Of a DNA stretch of 35,202 nucleotides, positions 1-8,266 are shown piece by piece; positions within the stretch are counted from its first letter, which is position 1, and each line of letters opens with the position of its first letter. A program made the position numbers and the translations under genes. The notes beneath the pieces were generated by a model that worked only from the letters and a program-made list of their open reading frames with translations, was not told the origin of the DNA and did not search any database. This DNA comes from an uncultured Bacteroides sp. (GTDB lineage Bacteria; Bacteroidota; Bacteroidia; Bacteroidales; Bacteroidaceae), in NCBI GenBank assembly GCA_900544675.1, contig UQVZ01000034.1, positions 1 to 35,202 of the forward strand, given 5' to 3'.

Positions 1-32
1 AGGGTTCTGCTGCCTTATGCAAGAAATAAAAA

Positions 33-1640
33 ATGGAATTGATAGAACCCACCTACAAAGGAGCCACCCTGCAATACCGCGACGTGGCACGCAAGATAGA
101 AAAGATGCATATCCTCTTCGAGTTTGCCGGAATCAAGCCGGGCGACAAGATAGCCTTGTGCGGACGAAACAGTGCCAACTGGACGGCCGTATTCCTGAGC
201 ATCATCACTTACGGAGCTGTAGCGGTGCCTATTCTCCACGAATTCAAGGCGGATAATGTGCATAATATCGTCAACCATTCCGAAGCCCGGATGATGTTTG
301 TAGGTGACCAGGTGTGGGAGAACTTCAACGAAGCCGCCATGCCGCGGCTGGAAGGCATCATCGAACTGAAGAACTTCGACCTCGTAGTATCACGCTCCAA
401 GCAGCTCACATACGCCCGCGAACACCTGAACGAAGAGTTCGGCAAACGGTATCCTTGCCGCTTCCGTGCAGAAAACGTATCCTATCGGCGTGAAGACCCG
501 GAAGAACTGGCGGTCATCAATTATACTTCGGGCACCACAGGATACTCGAAAGGCGTGATGCTGCCTTACCGCTGCCTCACCTCGAACATCCAGCATATCC
601 GCATGAAGGTAGGCCTTCAACCGGGCGACAATGTGGTATCGATGCTTCCCTTGGGACATATATTCGGACTGACTTTCGACTTTCTTTACGGTGTAACGGT
701 AGGCGTTCACCTGTGGTTTCTTACCCGTATGCCCTCGCCTAAGATTATCGCCGAGTCGTTCGCCGAAATCCGTCCGCGCGTCATTGCCTGCGTGCCCCTT
801 ATCGTGGAAAAGATATTCAAGAAAAACATCCTTCCCAAGGTAGACAACAAACTTGGCAAGCTCTTGCTGAAACTTCCTATCATCAGCGACAAGATAAAGG
901 AACAGATACGTATCCAGGCGATGGAAGTGTTCGGCAACAACTTCATCGAAATCGTCATCGGAGGTGCACCTTTCAACGCGGAAGTGGAAGCTTTCCTGCG
1001 CAAAATAAACTTCCCCTATACCATTGCTTACGGCATGACCGAAGCCGCACCGCTCATCTGCCATAGCCGTTGGGACGAAATCAAGTACACATCGTGTGGA
1101 AAGACCGTCACCAACATGGAGACCAAAGTGCTCTCGTCCGACCCTGCACACATTCCGGGCGAACTAGTATGCCGGGGAAGAAACGTCATGTCGGGATACT
1201 TCAAGAACCCCGAAGCCACCGCACAAGCCATCGACGCCGAAGGCTGGCTCCATACCGGCGATATGGCGATAAAAGATGAGGAAGGAAATATCTTTATCAA
1301 AGGCCGGTGCAAAAACATGTTGCTCACCGCATCCGGACAGAACATTTATCCCGAAGAAATCGAGGCACGGCTCAACAACATGCCTTGCGTGGGCGAATCG
1401 CTCGTACTGCTCTCTGGCGAAAAGCTCATTGCCTTAGTCTACCCCGACCACGAAGAAGCTTTCGTACAAGGATTGAACCAAAGCCAGTTGGAACAGATTA
1501 TGGAAGTGAACAGAGGGGAACTGAACAAGCAATTGCCTGCTTACTCGCAGATTACCCGCATCCGTCTCTATCCCGAAGAATTCGAGAAGACGGCCAAGAA
1601 GAGCATCAAGCGCTTCCTTTATCAGAACATCGAAGGCTGA
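33..1640 (+). CDS. AMP-binding long-chain acyl-CoA synthetase-like protein
   Basis: Adenylate-forming enzyme, probably activating a fatty acid to acyl-CoA via acyl-AMP in the cytoplasm. Visible ANL-superfamily motifs: P-loop-like YTSGTTGYSKGV at about residues 163-175, YGMTEAAP near 332, GWLHTGD near 404, the GRCKNMLL hinge near 424 and a C-terminal lysine motif (TAKKSIKR) near 520. The ATG at 33 has an AT-rich Bacteroidetes-like start context, but an in-frame TAA at 27-29 sits just upstream and the N-terminus begins very close to the first conserved block. Relatives as I remember them carry roughly 20 more residues, so either the start is short or there is a lesion near the window edge. Its 3' end converges on the FecCD permease gene with only 18 nt between stops. 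The fatty-acid substrate is inferred; another carboxylate is possible. Confidence 0.85.
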   Translation: MELIEPTYKGATLQYRDVARKIEKMHILFEFAGIKPGDKIALCGRNSANWTAVFLSIITYGAVAVPILHEFKADNVHNIVNHSEARMMFVGDQVWENFNEAAMPRLEGIIELKNFDLVVSRSKQLTYAREHLNEEFGKRYPCRFRAENVSYRREDPEELAVINYTSGTTGYSKGVMLPYRCLTSNIQHIRMKVGLQPGDNVVSMLPLGHIFGLTFDFLYGVTVGVHLWFLTRMPSPKIIAESFAEIRPRVIACVPLIVEKIFKKNILPKVDNKLGKLLLKLPIISDKIKEQIRIQAMEVFGNNFIEIVIGGAPFNAEVEAFLRKINFPYTIAYGMTEAAPLICHSRWDEIKYTSCGKTVTNMETKVLSSDPAHIPGELVCRGRNVMSGYFKNPEATAQAIDAEGWLHTGDMAIKDEEGNIFIKGRCKNMLLTASGQNIYPEEIEARLNNMPCVGESLVLLSGEKLIALVYPDHEEAFVQGLNQSQLEQIMEVNRGELNKQLPAYSQITRIRLYPEEFEKTAKKSIKRFLYQNIEG

Positions 1641-1649
1641 CGCAATCCC

Positions 1650-1673
1650 AATGCCGGACTAAAAACCGGCATT
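1650..1673. terminator. Hairpin between convergent genes
   Basis: Perfect 8-bp stem AATGCCGG (1650-1657) / CCGGCATT (1666-1673) with an 8-nt A-rich loop. It lies between the acyl-CoA synthetase stop and overlaps the permease stop codon (1659-1661). No long U-tract follows on either strand, so this is a candidate bidirectional terminator or 3' stabilising hairpin rather than a textbook one. Confidence 0.5.
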
Positions 1674-2696
1674 GCCTTTACGCCAACGGAGAATGACATA
1701 AATGACAACAGGCGCGCCCAGCACAGGAGTAACGGCATTGAGAGGAAGAATGCCGCGCTCGCCGGGAAGAAGGCAAAGCAAATTACACAAAAGAGCAACG
1801 GCACATCCCGCCAGCAAGGTTACGGGAAGCAAAGAACGGTGATTGGACGTACCCAGCAACATACGCGCCACATGAGGTACGGCAAGGCCGATGAAAGCGA
1901 CGGGTCCGCAAAATGCGGTCGTTACAGCTGTCAGCATCCCGGCTATTACCAGCAGGATGCCACGCGCACGATTCACACGAATCCCTAAATTTTCAGCATA
2001 ACGAGGTCCCAACAGCAGGGCATTGAGAGGCTTCACCATCAGCAAGGCAGCGACCAGGGTAATAAGCGATAATGCTGAGAAAGCCGGTAATTGAGCCGAA
2101 GAGACTCCTCCGAAACTTCCCAAGCCCCAAATGACAAAGGAATGTACCCCCTCATCGGTAGCAAAGAAATTGAGCAAAGAAATGGCGGACGATGCCAGAT
2201 AACCTATCATAATGCCTGCTATGAGCAGCATGACACTGCTACGGACAAGGGCGGAAAGAGACAACACCACAAGCATTACCAGCATGGCGCCGGCAAACGC
2301 GCCTGCTACTACCGAAAGGAAACCCGAAAGCACAAACTGCCCCGCCATGATGCTGCCTCCGCCTACCAGCACCACTAACGCCGCGCCCAGACTGGCACCC
2401 GAACTGATGCCTAAAATAGATGAATCGGCAAGCGGATTGCCAAAAACGGTCTGTAGAATCAAGCCTGAAACCGCCAACGAAGCTCCACAAAGCAAAGCGG
2501 TAATGCACTGCGGCACTCGCGACTCCCATACGATAAAACTCCAGCCGGGGTCGGCAGACGCATCGCCCCATAGAACGGATGTAACGGCAGCAGGAGGTAT
2601 CGCCATCGAACCGCTATAGACAGACGCCAACGCCAATACGCACACCACTACGGCAAGCGACAGGATATAAAGACCGGTTTTCTTCTTTTTCACCAC
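1659..2696 (-). CDS. FecCD-family ABC transporter permease (iron/heme/cobalamin type)
   Basis: Integral inner-membrane subunit of a type II ABC importer of the BtuC/FecCD/FhuB family. The 345 residues are almost entirely hydrophobic helices, consistent with about ten membrane spans. Family-typical stretches include a GASLAVSGLILQ segment followed by NPLADSSILGISSGASLG. The start is GTG (2694-2696, followed by a second GTG); an in-frame TAG lies two codons upstream, so no longer start is possible. It follows the substrate-binding lipoprotein gene after 85 nt on the same strand and should form a complex with it. No ATPase gene follows, since the operon ends against a convergent gene. Substrate (siderophore, heme or corrinoid) cannot be read from the sequence. 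Confidence 0.9.
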   Translation of the reverse strand: MVKKKKTGLYILSLAVVVCVLALASVYSGSMAIPPAAVTSVLWGDASADPGWSFIVWESRVPQCITALLCGASLAVSGLILQTVFGNPLADSSILGISSGASLGAALVVLVGGGSIMAGQFVLSGFLSVVAGAFAGAMLVMLVVLSLSALVRSSVMLLIAGIMIGYLASSAISLLNFFATDEGVHSFVIWGLGSFGGVSSAQLPAFSALSLITLVAALLMVKPLNALLLGPRYAENLGIRVNRARGILLVIAGMLTAVTTAFCGPVAFIGLAVPHVARMLLGTSNHRSLLPVTLLAGCAVALLCNLLCLLPGERGILPLNAVTPVLGAPVVIYVILRWRKGNAGF

Positions 2697-2781
2697 AGGC
2701 TATACAGGTTTATATTTACTATTTCGTATTCATTACCCGTTTCATACAGGATAATCCGTTCATCTGCGCGGAAAAGCAAAC

Positions 2782-3918
2782 TCACTCCAGCGGCTTGAAA
2801 TAACGCAAGCGATATTCAGGAAGCGAATCGGGATGAAAAACCGCTATCAGGTCTTTCAGCACACGCTCGGGATGAAACGGAGATTCTTCGTAATAAGGCA
2901 CTTTCCCGGTATTGCAACCGTATATCTTCTTCCCGCGGAAAGCGTCAAATCCCGTATAGGGCCGATAGTCCCGCTCCAGTTCCACATAAGTCTTGTCGTG
3001 TGCCTGATTATATTTGATAAGCCAGAAATCGGCATGGCGGGCATGGGAATAAACCGTTTCAAACGAAAGAGGCACAGCACCGCTCTCGGCAATGTAATCG
3101 AAAGCATAACGTGCACCGGCATCGGCATACAACTTTCCCGTCGTACTCATTCCACCCGGCACGTACCATGCCGAACCTTGTTTCAGCTCTGCTAGCACCA
3201 AAGGTTTCTCTGTTACGTTCTCCACCGAACGGCGCAAAGCCAGATACGCCTGCTCAACTTGCGCAAACAGGGAATCAGCCTTCTGCTCTTCCCCAACCAG
3301 CATCCCGTAAAAACGCATCCATTCGGCTCGTCCCAAAGGAGACGTTTCCATATAGTCGGCACATTCTATCAGCGGAATGCGAAGTTTCTCTATACGGCCG
3401 TACGAACCATTCTCGAAAGGCGAAAGCAAAATAGCGTCGGGATGCAAAGCAATAACCCGTTCGACGTCGGGACTCATACTGCTGCCCGCATCTTTCACAC
3501 GTCCGTCGCTCACCCGTTCGTGGATTTGCGGCATGCGGATATAAGACAAGTCGCATACACCGCCTACGGCATCGAGCACGCCCAGTTCATCGAAAAGCCC
3601 GCAATGCACTGCCGAATAGACCAACATCCGTTCCAGCGGCACTTGCACGACTGTACCCGCAGGCAAATCGGCAGGCAAAGGCTGATGCTTGTCTACCAGC
3701 AAATAGGTTTGCAGAACGCGTGTGCTGTCCCACGGATTGCGTACTGTGACCCGGGTAAATGCCGGATATTTCACCATCGAAAGATAACGGGCATACGACA
3801 AACGGACCGTATCGCCCTCAGCCGGAACCGAATCTGTCCCCTGCTTTCCGCCGCAAGCCGCCAACAGGCACACAAAGCTTATCGCGCAAACAAACGCCTG
3901 AAAGATTCTTTTTCTCAT
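2782..3918 (-). CDS. ABC transporter substrate-binding lipoprotein (BtuF/FepB type)
   Basis: Periplasmic binding protein of the PeriBP_2 class that would capture an iron complex, heme or corrinoid and pass it to the FecCD permease downstream. I chose the start at 3918, giving 378 residues with a charged N-terminus (MRKRIF), a hydrophobic core and the lipobox LLAAC, so the mature protein is probably lipid-anchored. This start overlaps the stop of the upstream flavoprotein gene as ATGA, implying translational coupling; a longer start at 3951 would run 37 nt into that gene and place polar residues before the signal peptide. Stretches such as GVLDAVGGVCD and HPDAILLSPFENGSYG match the class. Ligand unknown. 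Confidence 0.88.
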   Translation of the reverse strand: MRKRIFQAFVCAISFVCLLAACGGKQGTDSVPAEGDTVRLSYARYLSMVKYPAFTRVTVRNPWDSTRVLQTYLLVDKHQPLPADLPAGTVVQVPLERMLVYSAVHCGLFDELGVLDAVGGVCDLSYIRMPQIHERVSDGRVKDAGSSMSPDVERVIALHPDAILLSPFENGSYGRIEKLRIPLIECADYMETSPLGRAEWMRFYGMLVGEEQKADSLFAQVEQAYLALRRSVENVTEKPLVLAELKQGSAWYVPGGMSTTGKLYADAGARYAFDYIAESGAVPLSFETVYSHARHADFWLIKYNQAHDKTYVELERDYRPYTGFDAFRGKKIYGCNTGKVPYYEESPFHPERVLKDLIAVFHPDSLPEYRLRYFKPLE

Positions 3919-4493
3919 GACTTTAAGGATTTTCTGACCATTTTTCTGCAACGTTCCAACTTCTTTTCGTCCACGGGAGCGTTTTTCGTGCCGCCCACTT
4001 CAAGCGTAGCACAAATCTTAAAACCACTCCAGCGCAGGATTTCACGCAATGCCCGGATAGTACCGCGAGTCTGCCGGAACAAGATATTGAAAGGAAAAGG
4101 CGTCGTGCTGGTGCTCACCAACACCGCCCGCTTGCCTTTATGCAAAGGCTGAGGGATGCCGCTCCGGCTCTCGCCCATCAGACCATATACCTGCCGGTCG
4201 AACATCACTTTCAGTGCACCGGGCATATTGCCCCAATAACACGGCGCGCCTACAATCAGCAGTTCGCACGTCTGTATCAACCTAAGGACACGCTGGGCAT
4301 CGTCTTCGGGCAGCACACAAGCCAGCCTTGAACGGCATGCCATACATCCCGTACAGGGACGGATATGCAAGTCGGATATCCGCACCGGTGTGACCTGTGC
4401 GCCCAACCGTTCCGCTTCCAGCCTCATCGCATCGAGCATACGCGAGATATTCCCTTTCGGGCGCGGACTGGCATTGAGTATCAATACGTTCAT
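3915..4493 (-). CDS. Iron-sulfur flavoprotein / flavodoxin-family NAD(P)H-dependent reductase
   Basis: Flavodoxin-like FMN protein of 192 residues from the chosen ATG at 4493, the first Met before the canonical MNVLILNASPRPKGN start; the open frame extends further up but overlaps the TSCPD gene. The SPRPKGN loop at about 9-15 binds FMN phosphate. A cysteine cluster C47-X2-C50-X2-C53-X5-C59 fits the compact CX2CX2CX4-7C [4Fe-4S] motif of Isf-type iron-sulfur flavoproteins. GAPCYWGNMPGALKVMFDR is the second flavin-contact region. It starts 7 nt after the TSCPD gene and overlaps the binding-protein gene by ATGA. Inference: an electron carrier or reductase linked to the importer, perhaps reducing the imported metal complex; the partner is unknown. 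Confidence 0.85.
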   Translation of the reverse strand: MNVLILNASPRPKGNISRMLDAMRLEAERLGAQVTPVRISDLHIRPCTGCMACRSRLACVLPEDDAQRVLRLIQTCELLIVGAPCYWGNMPGALKVMFDRQVYGLMGESRSGIPQPLHKGKRAVLVSTSTTPFPFNILFRQTRGTIRALREILRWSGFKICATLEVGGTKNAPVDEKKLERCRKMVRKSLKS

Positions 4494-4500
4494 ACGTCTC

Positions 4501-4746
4501 TTATGCTTTTGCCGAGCGCAACGCTCTCGCCAGCTGGTCGGGGCACGAAGTAGGCTTCGAGCCACACCGTATGCCTTCCAGCCGGGCAATCACTTCGTCT
4601 ACCGGCATGCCCTTCACCAAAGAGCAGATGCCTTTCAGGTTTCCGTTGCATCCGCCGGTATAACATACGTTCTTCACAATGCCGTTTTCCACTTCCGCCT
4701 CGATGCGGGTGCTGCAAGTGCCTTGCGTCTGATAATCGATTTTCAT
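4501..4746 (-). CDS. TSCPD domain-containing small protein (TIGR03905-like)
   Basis: An 81-residue protein ending with the TSCPD signature itself (GSKPTSCPDQLARAL at about 62-76). Conserved cysteines occur at CSTRIE, YTGGCNGN, KGIC, RCG and TSC, suggesting metal or Fe-S binding, though that is inference. The same domain occurs at the C-terminus of some class II ribonucleotide reductases and as stand-alone proteins in anaerobes; the function of the stand-alone form is not known to me. First gene of the leftward operon leading to the iron-sulfur flavoprotein and ABC importer, with a 7-nt gap to the next gene. Confidence 0.85.
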   Translation of the reverse strand: MKIDYQTQGTCSTRIEAEVENGIVKNVCYTGGCNGNLKGICSLVKGMPVDEVIARLEGIRCGSKPTSCPDQLARALRSAKA

Positions 4747-4768
4747 AACTGACTGCTTATAAATAAAA

Positions 4769-4838
4769 ACACCACAAATTACACAGATTCTCCTTATTAT
4801 ATAAAAAGGAGTATAAACATCTATGTAATCCGTGGTGT
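4769..4838. repeat. Nested palindromic intergenic element A
   Basis: Outer inverted repeat 4769-4788 against 4819-4838 with 17 of 20 positions pairing, enclosing a perfect 6-bp inner stem CTCCTT (4790-4795) / AAGGAG (4806-4811) with a 10-nt A/T loop. It fills most of the gap between yebC and the TSCPD gene, both leftward. The plan (long outer arm, short inner hairpin) is the same as the element at 31361-31441 although the sequence differs. Confidence 0.8.
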
Positions 4839-4849
4839 CTATGGTATCT

Positions 4850-5587
4850 TTATTCTTCGCCTTCTTCGGGCTTCATGTTGGTATAAACCGTCTGTACGTC
4901 ATCAAATTCCTCCAGGCGTTCTACCATCTTGTTGATGGTTTCACGCTGCTCGGGAGTCACGTCCTTCAGGTCGTTAGGAATGTAGGTAAACTCACCGCCG
5001 ACATCTTCAAAACCACATTCTTCCAAGTGTTTCTGGATAGCCGCATAGCTCTTCGGGTCGCCATAGATGGTGATGGTACCTTCCTCAGGATCTTCATCAT
5101 ATTCATCATCTACATCGTAATCGATAAGGTCGAGAATCAGTTCTTCCATGTCCAATCCGTCTTTCTTCTTGAAAGTGAACACACACTTATGGTCGAAAAG
5201 GAAAGCCAAAGAACCTGTAGTACCCAAGTTTCCGCCGAACTTATTGAATACCGAACGTACATCGGCAACGGTACGCGTTGTATTGTCGGTCAGCGTATCC
5301 ACGAAAACAGCCACGCCGTGAGGACCGTATCCTTCGTAAGTCATTCCCTTGTAGTCGCTCTGGTCTTTACCCATTGCGTTCTTGATAGCACGTTCGATGT
5401 TGTCTTTCGGCATATTCTCACGCTTGCAAGTAGCGATGACCGAACGCAAAGTCGGGTTGTTTTCAGGTTCCGGTCCGCCTGCCTTTACAGCAATGGCAAT
5501 CTGCTTGCCCAGGCGGGTAAATGTTTTGGCCATGTGACCCCATCTTTTCAGTTTTGTTGCTTTTCTATATTCAAACGCTCTTCCCAT
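4850..5587 (-). CDS. yebC: YebC/PmpR family protein
   Basis: Cytoplasmic protein of the YebC/TACO1 family, 245 residues, near the usual length. Family landmarks: the WGHMAKTFTRLGKQIAIAVK region at 16-35, NPTLRSVIATCKRENMPKDNIERAI in the first third and the GPHGVAVFVDTLTDNTTRT segment that follows. The family has been described both as DNA-binding regulators and as translation factors that help ribosomes on difficult nascent chains. The gene follows pheT by 49 nt on the same strand. Start MGRAFEYRK is usual for the family. Confidence 0.95.
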   Translation of the reverse strand: MGRAFEYRKATKLKRWGHMAKTFTRLGKQIAIAVKAGGPEPENNPTLRSVIATCKRENMPKDNIERAIKNAMGKDQSDYKGMTYEGYGPHGVAVFVDTLTDNTTRTVADVRSVFNKFGGNLGTTGSLAFLFDHKCVFTFKKKDGLDMEELILDLIDYDVDDEYDEDPEEGTITIYGDPKSYAAIQKHLEECGFEDVGGEFTYIPNDLKDVTPEQRETINKMVERLEEFDDVQTVYTNMKPEEGEE

Positions 5588-5618
5588 TGGATTTTATTTT
5601 TTATTGTTATTTCATTTC

Positions 5619-5630
5619 AGGTGTACACCT
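5619..5630. other. 12-bp perfect palindrome between pheT and yebC
   Basis: AGGTGTACACCT is a perfect palindrome in the 49-nt gap between pheT and yebC. No U-tract follows on the minus strand, so it does not look like a terminator; an operator or processing site is possible but unsupported. Confidence 0.35.
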
Positions 5631-5636
5631 ATATAC

Positions 5637-8099
5637 TTATCTCAATTTTGCTCCCAGCTTGTTCTCCAGGTTCTGCACCAGTTTGTGCATCAGCTTGTCT
5701 ATCTGCTTGTCGTTCAGTGTTGCGTTTTCGTCCTGCAGGGTGAAGCTGACCGCATAGCTCTTTTTGCCTTCTTCCAGATTCTTGCCTTCGTACACATCGA
5801 AAAGCTCTACCGACTTGAGAAGCTTTCTATCGGTTTCGTAAGCAATCTTCTCGATTTCGGCGAACTGCACTTTCTTGTCAAGCAAGAGTGCCAGGTCGCG
5901 TTTCACAGCCGGGTATTTTGATATTTCCTTGTAAGTCACCGTATTGTTACAGATGGCTTTCATCAGTTCTTTCCAGTTGAGGTCGGCATAATATACCTCG
6001 TTGTCAATGTCGAACTTCTTCAGCAGTTTCTTGTGAACGATGCCGAAGGTTGCCAGCAACTTGCCTCCACGGGTGTGTACCGAAACGGCTGCGGCATAGA
6101 TGTCATCGGTCAACGTGCCGAATACCAGCGCGCCGAAGTTCAATCCCAAGCGGCGGAAGATATTCAACACGTATGCTTTCAGTTCGTACACCGACATGTC
6201 TTCATCGGGATGTGCCCACGAATTGCTTACCCGCTTACCGGTCAGCCACAAGCCCATGTGCAACTCTTCCGAATAAGGTGCAAGAGCCTTATCGGGATTC
6301 CGCTTGCCGGCATCATAGTGATAGCATTTGCCGAACTCGAAGAACTTCAGGTCGGCATTCTTGCGGTTGGCATTGTGCTGGATGCTTTCCAGCCCGCCGA
6401 ACAAAAGCGTTGCGCGCAATACGTTCAAATCGTTGCTCAACGGGTTCATCAAGTGTACCAGGTTCTCCGGCTTGCAAGTCTCCATACCTTCGTAATAAGC
6501 GGCGGCGGTCAGCGAATTGTTCAGGATTTCATTAAATCCGCAGCCCACCAACTGTTCCGATACCAGGTTCTGTAATTTCACCGACTTGTCTTCGGCACCC
6601 TCCACACTCAGGCAAGCCTTTACCGAGGTAGGTATTTCTACATTATTATATCCGTATATGCGCAGGATATCTTCCACTACATCGCACGGGCGTTGCACAT
6701 CGACACGGTAAGGAGGCACCAGTAAGGAAAGCCCTTCGGCGGTTTCGTTTACGATTTTCATCTCCAGACTCGACACGATGCTCTTCACCATTTCCGCCGG
6801 AATATCTTTTCCTATCAGCGAGTTGATGTAAGCATACGAGAGTTCTACCGGGAAATCAGCAATCGGATTCGGATAATCATCCTTGATGTCGCAAGCTATC
6901 TCGCCTCCTGCCAGTTCTTTCACCAGCAAAGCGGCTTCTTTCAAGGCATAGATTACACCGTTGGGGTCGATGCCACGCTCGAAACGGAACGAAGAGTCGG
7001 TGCTCAGTCCTTGACGACGTGCCGTCTTACGCACCCAGGTAGGATGGAAATAAGCGCTTTCGAGGAATACATTCTTCGTCTGCTCGGTCGTACCTGAATC
7101 CAAACCGCCAAACACACCGGCGATACACATCGGCTCTTCGGCATTGCAAATCATCAGGTCACGGGCAGAAAGCTTGTGCTCTACGCCGTCCAACGTAACG
7201 AACGGAGTGCCTTCAGCCACGGTCTTCACCACGATTTTTCCGCCTTTAATCTTGTCGGCATCAAAACAGTGCATCGGCTGACCGTATGCATGCAGGATGT
7301 AATTGGTAATATCCACGATGTTGTTAATCGGGCGTAAGCCGATAGCCTTCAGCTTGTTCTGAAGCCATTCGGGACTTTCTTTCACCGTCACATCTTTTAC
7401 CACCACGCCGGCATAACGCGGACAGGCTTCGGTATTTTCTACCACTACATCGATATTCAAATCGTGATTGTCAACGGCGAAAGCATCGGTTGAAGGACGT
7501 TTCAGTTCTGCCTGGTGCCCGTTCTGAATCAGCCACGCATACAAGTCGCGGGCAACACCGTAATGCGAACAGGCATCCGCACGATTAGGAGTAATGTCCA
7601 CTTCCAACACGTAATCGCTCTTGATGTTGTAATAATCTTTGGCAAGCGTGCCCGGAACAACCTCATCCGGCAAAACAATGATTCCGTCGTGGCTGGTGCC
7701 GATACCTATTTCGTCTTCGGCACAAATCATGCCGTTCGATTCTACACCACGGAGCTTTGATTTCTTGATGGTTATACACTCGTCTCCATCATACAGCTTG
7801 GTGCCCAAGGTAGCTACAATCACTTTCTGACCTGCCGCCACATTGGCAGCACCGCACACAATCTGTACAGGCTCGCCTTGTCCAAGGTCGACAGTCGTAA
7901 TGTGCATGTGGTCGGAATTGGGATGCGGTTCGCACGTCAAGACTTTACCTACAACCAAGCCTTCCAGTCCTCCTTTAATCGACTGGACTTCTTCCACTTC
8001 GCCCGTTTCCAGCCCGATGGAGGTAAGCGCAGCCGCCACTTCCTCGGGAGTCAGGTCGAAGTTGACATATTCTTTTAACCAGTTATACGAAATATTCAT
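5637..8099 (-). CDS. pheT: Phenylalanine--tRNA ligase beta subunit
   Basis: Beta subunit of the alpha2-beta2 phenylalanyl-tRNA synthetase, 820 residues, the long bacterial form. Order: N-terminal start MNISYNWLKEYV, an EMAP-like tRNA-binding OB domain (about 40-155, with GEPVQIVCGAANVAAGQKV), the B3/B4 editing region (RPINNIVDITNYILHAYGQP), the B5 domain, a catalytic-like core with LMNPLSNDLNVLRATLLFGGLE, and a C-terminal ferredoxin-fold anticodon-binding domain (YPAVKRDLALLLDKKV to the end). The alpha subunit pheS is not in the window. A -7 box lies upstream at 8136-8143. Confidence 0.97.
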   Translation of the reverse strand: MNISYNWLKEYVNFDLTPEEVAAALTSIGLETGEVEEVQSIKGGLEGLVVGKVLTCEPHPNSDHMHITTVDLGQGEPVQIVCGAANVAAGQKVIVATLGTKLYDGDECITIKKSKLRGVESNGMICAEDEIGIGTSHDGIIVLPDEVVPGTLAKDYYNIKSDYVLEVDITPNRADACSHYGVARDLYAWLIQNGHQAELKRPSTDAFAVDNHDLNIDVVVENTEACPRYAGVVVKDVTVKESPEWLQNKLKAIGLRPINNIVDITNYILHAYGQPMHCFDADKIKGGKIVVKTVAEGTPFVTLDGVEHKLSARDLMICNAEEPMCIAGVFGGLDSGTTEQTKNVFLESAYFHPTWVRKTARRQGLSTDSSFRFERGIDPNGVIYALKEAALLVKELAGGEIACDIKDDYPNPIADFPVELSYAYINSLIGKDIPAEMVKSIVSSLEMKIVNETAEGLSLLVPPYRVDVQRPCDVVEDILRIYGYNNVEIPTSVKACLSVEGAEDKSVKLQNLVSEQLVGCGFNEILNNSLTAAAYYEGMETCKPENLVHLMNPLSNDLNVLRATLLFGGLESIQHNANRKNADLKFFEFGKCYHYDAGKRNPDKALAPYSEELHMGLWLTGKRVSNSWAHPDEDMSVYELKAYVLNIFRRLGLNFGALVFGTLTDDIYAAAVSVHTRGGKLLATFGIVHKKLLKKFDIDNEVYYADLNWKELMKAICNNTVTYKEISKYPAVKRDLALLLDKKVQFAEIEKIAYETDRKLLKSVELFDVYEGKNLEEGKKSYAVSFTLQDENATLNDKQIDKLMHKLVQNLENKLGAKLR

Positions 8100-8135
8100 A
8101 TAGGTATGTTTTATGTATTTTCATAAATTGATGCG

Positions 8136-8143
8136 CAAAGTTA
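8136..8143 (-). promoter_or_regulatory. Candidate -7 box for pheT
   Basis: Read on the minus strand the sequence is TAACTTTG, a full match to the Bacteroidetes TAnnTTTG -7 box, 36 nt before the pheT ATG. The -33 region is T-rich but has no exact TTTG. Confidence 0.55.
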
Positions 8144-8229
8144 CAATAAATATTTGGGATAAAACGAGAAAGAACTGTGATTTTTAATTGAATCCTCCGA
8201 AAGAGAAAGTTTCCGAAAAGATATTTTTA

Positions 8230-8237
8230 TACCTTTG
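8230..8237 (+). promoter_or_regulatory. Candidate -7 box for crcB
   Basis: TACCTTTG matches TAnnTTTG, 29 nt before the crcB ATG. A TTTC at 8210-8213 is the best -33 candidate, at a short spacing of 16 nt. Confidence 0.55.
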
Positions 8238-8266
8238 CACCCGATTTCAATATACAAACACGTGAT

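Noticed and set aside
2697..2781. Cobalamin riboswitch in the importer operon
   Set aside because: The 85-nt gap is too short and lacks B12-box sequence; none was seen upstream of the TSCPD gene either.
8100..8266. Fluoride riboswitch upstream of crcB
   Set aside because: The conserved crcB-motif words were not found; only a promoter-like box is visible.
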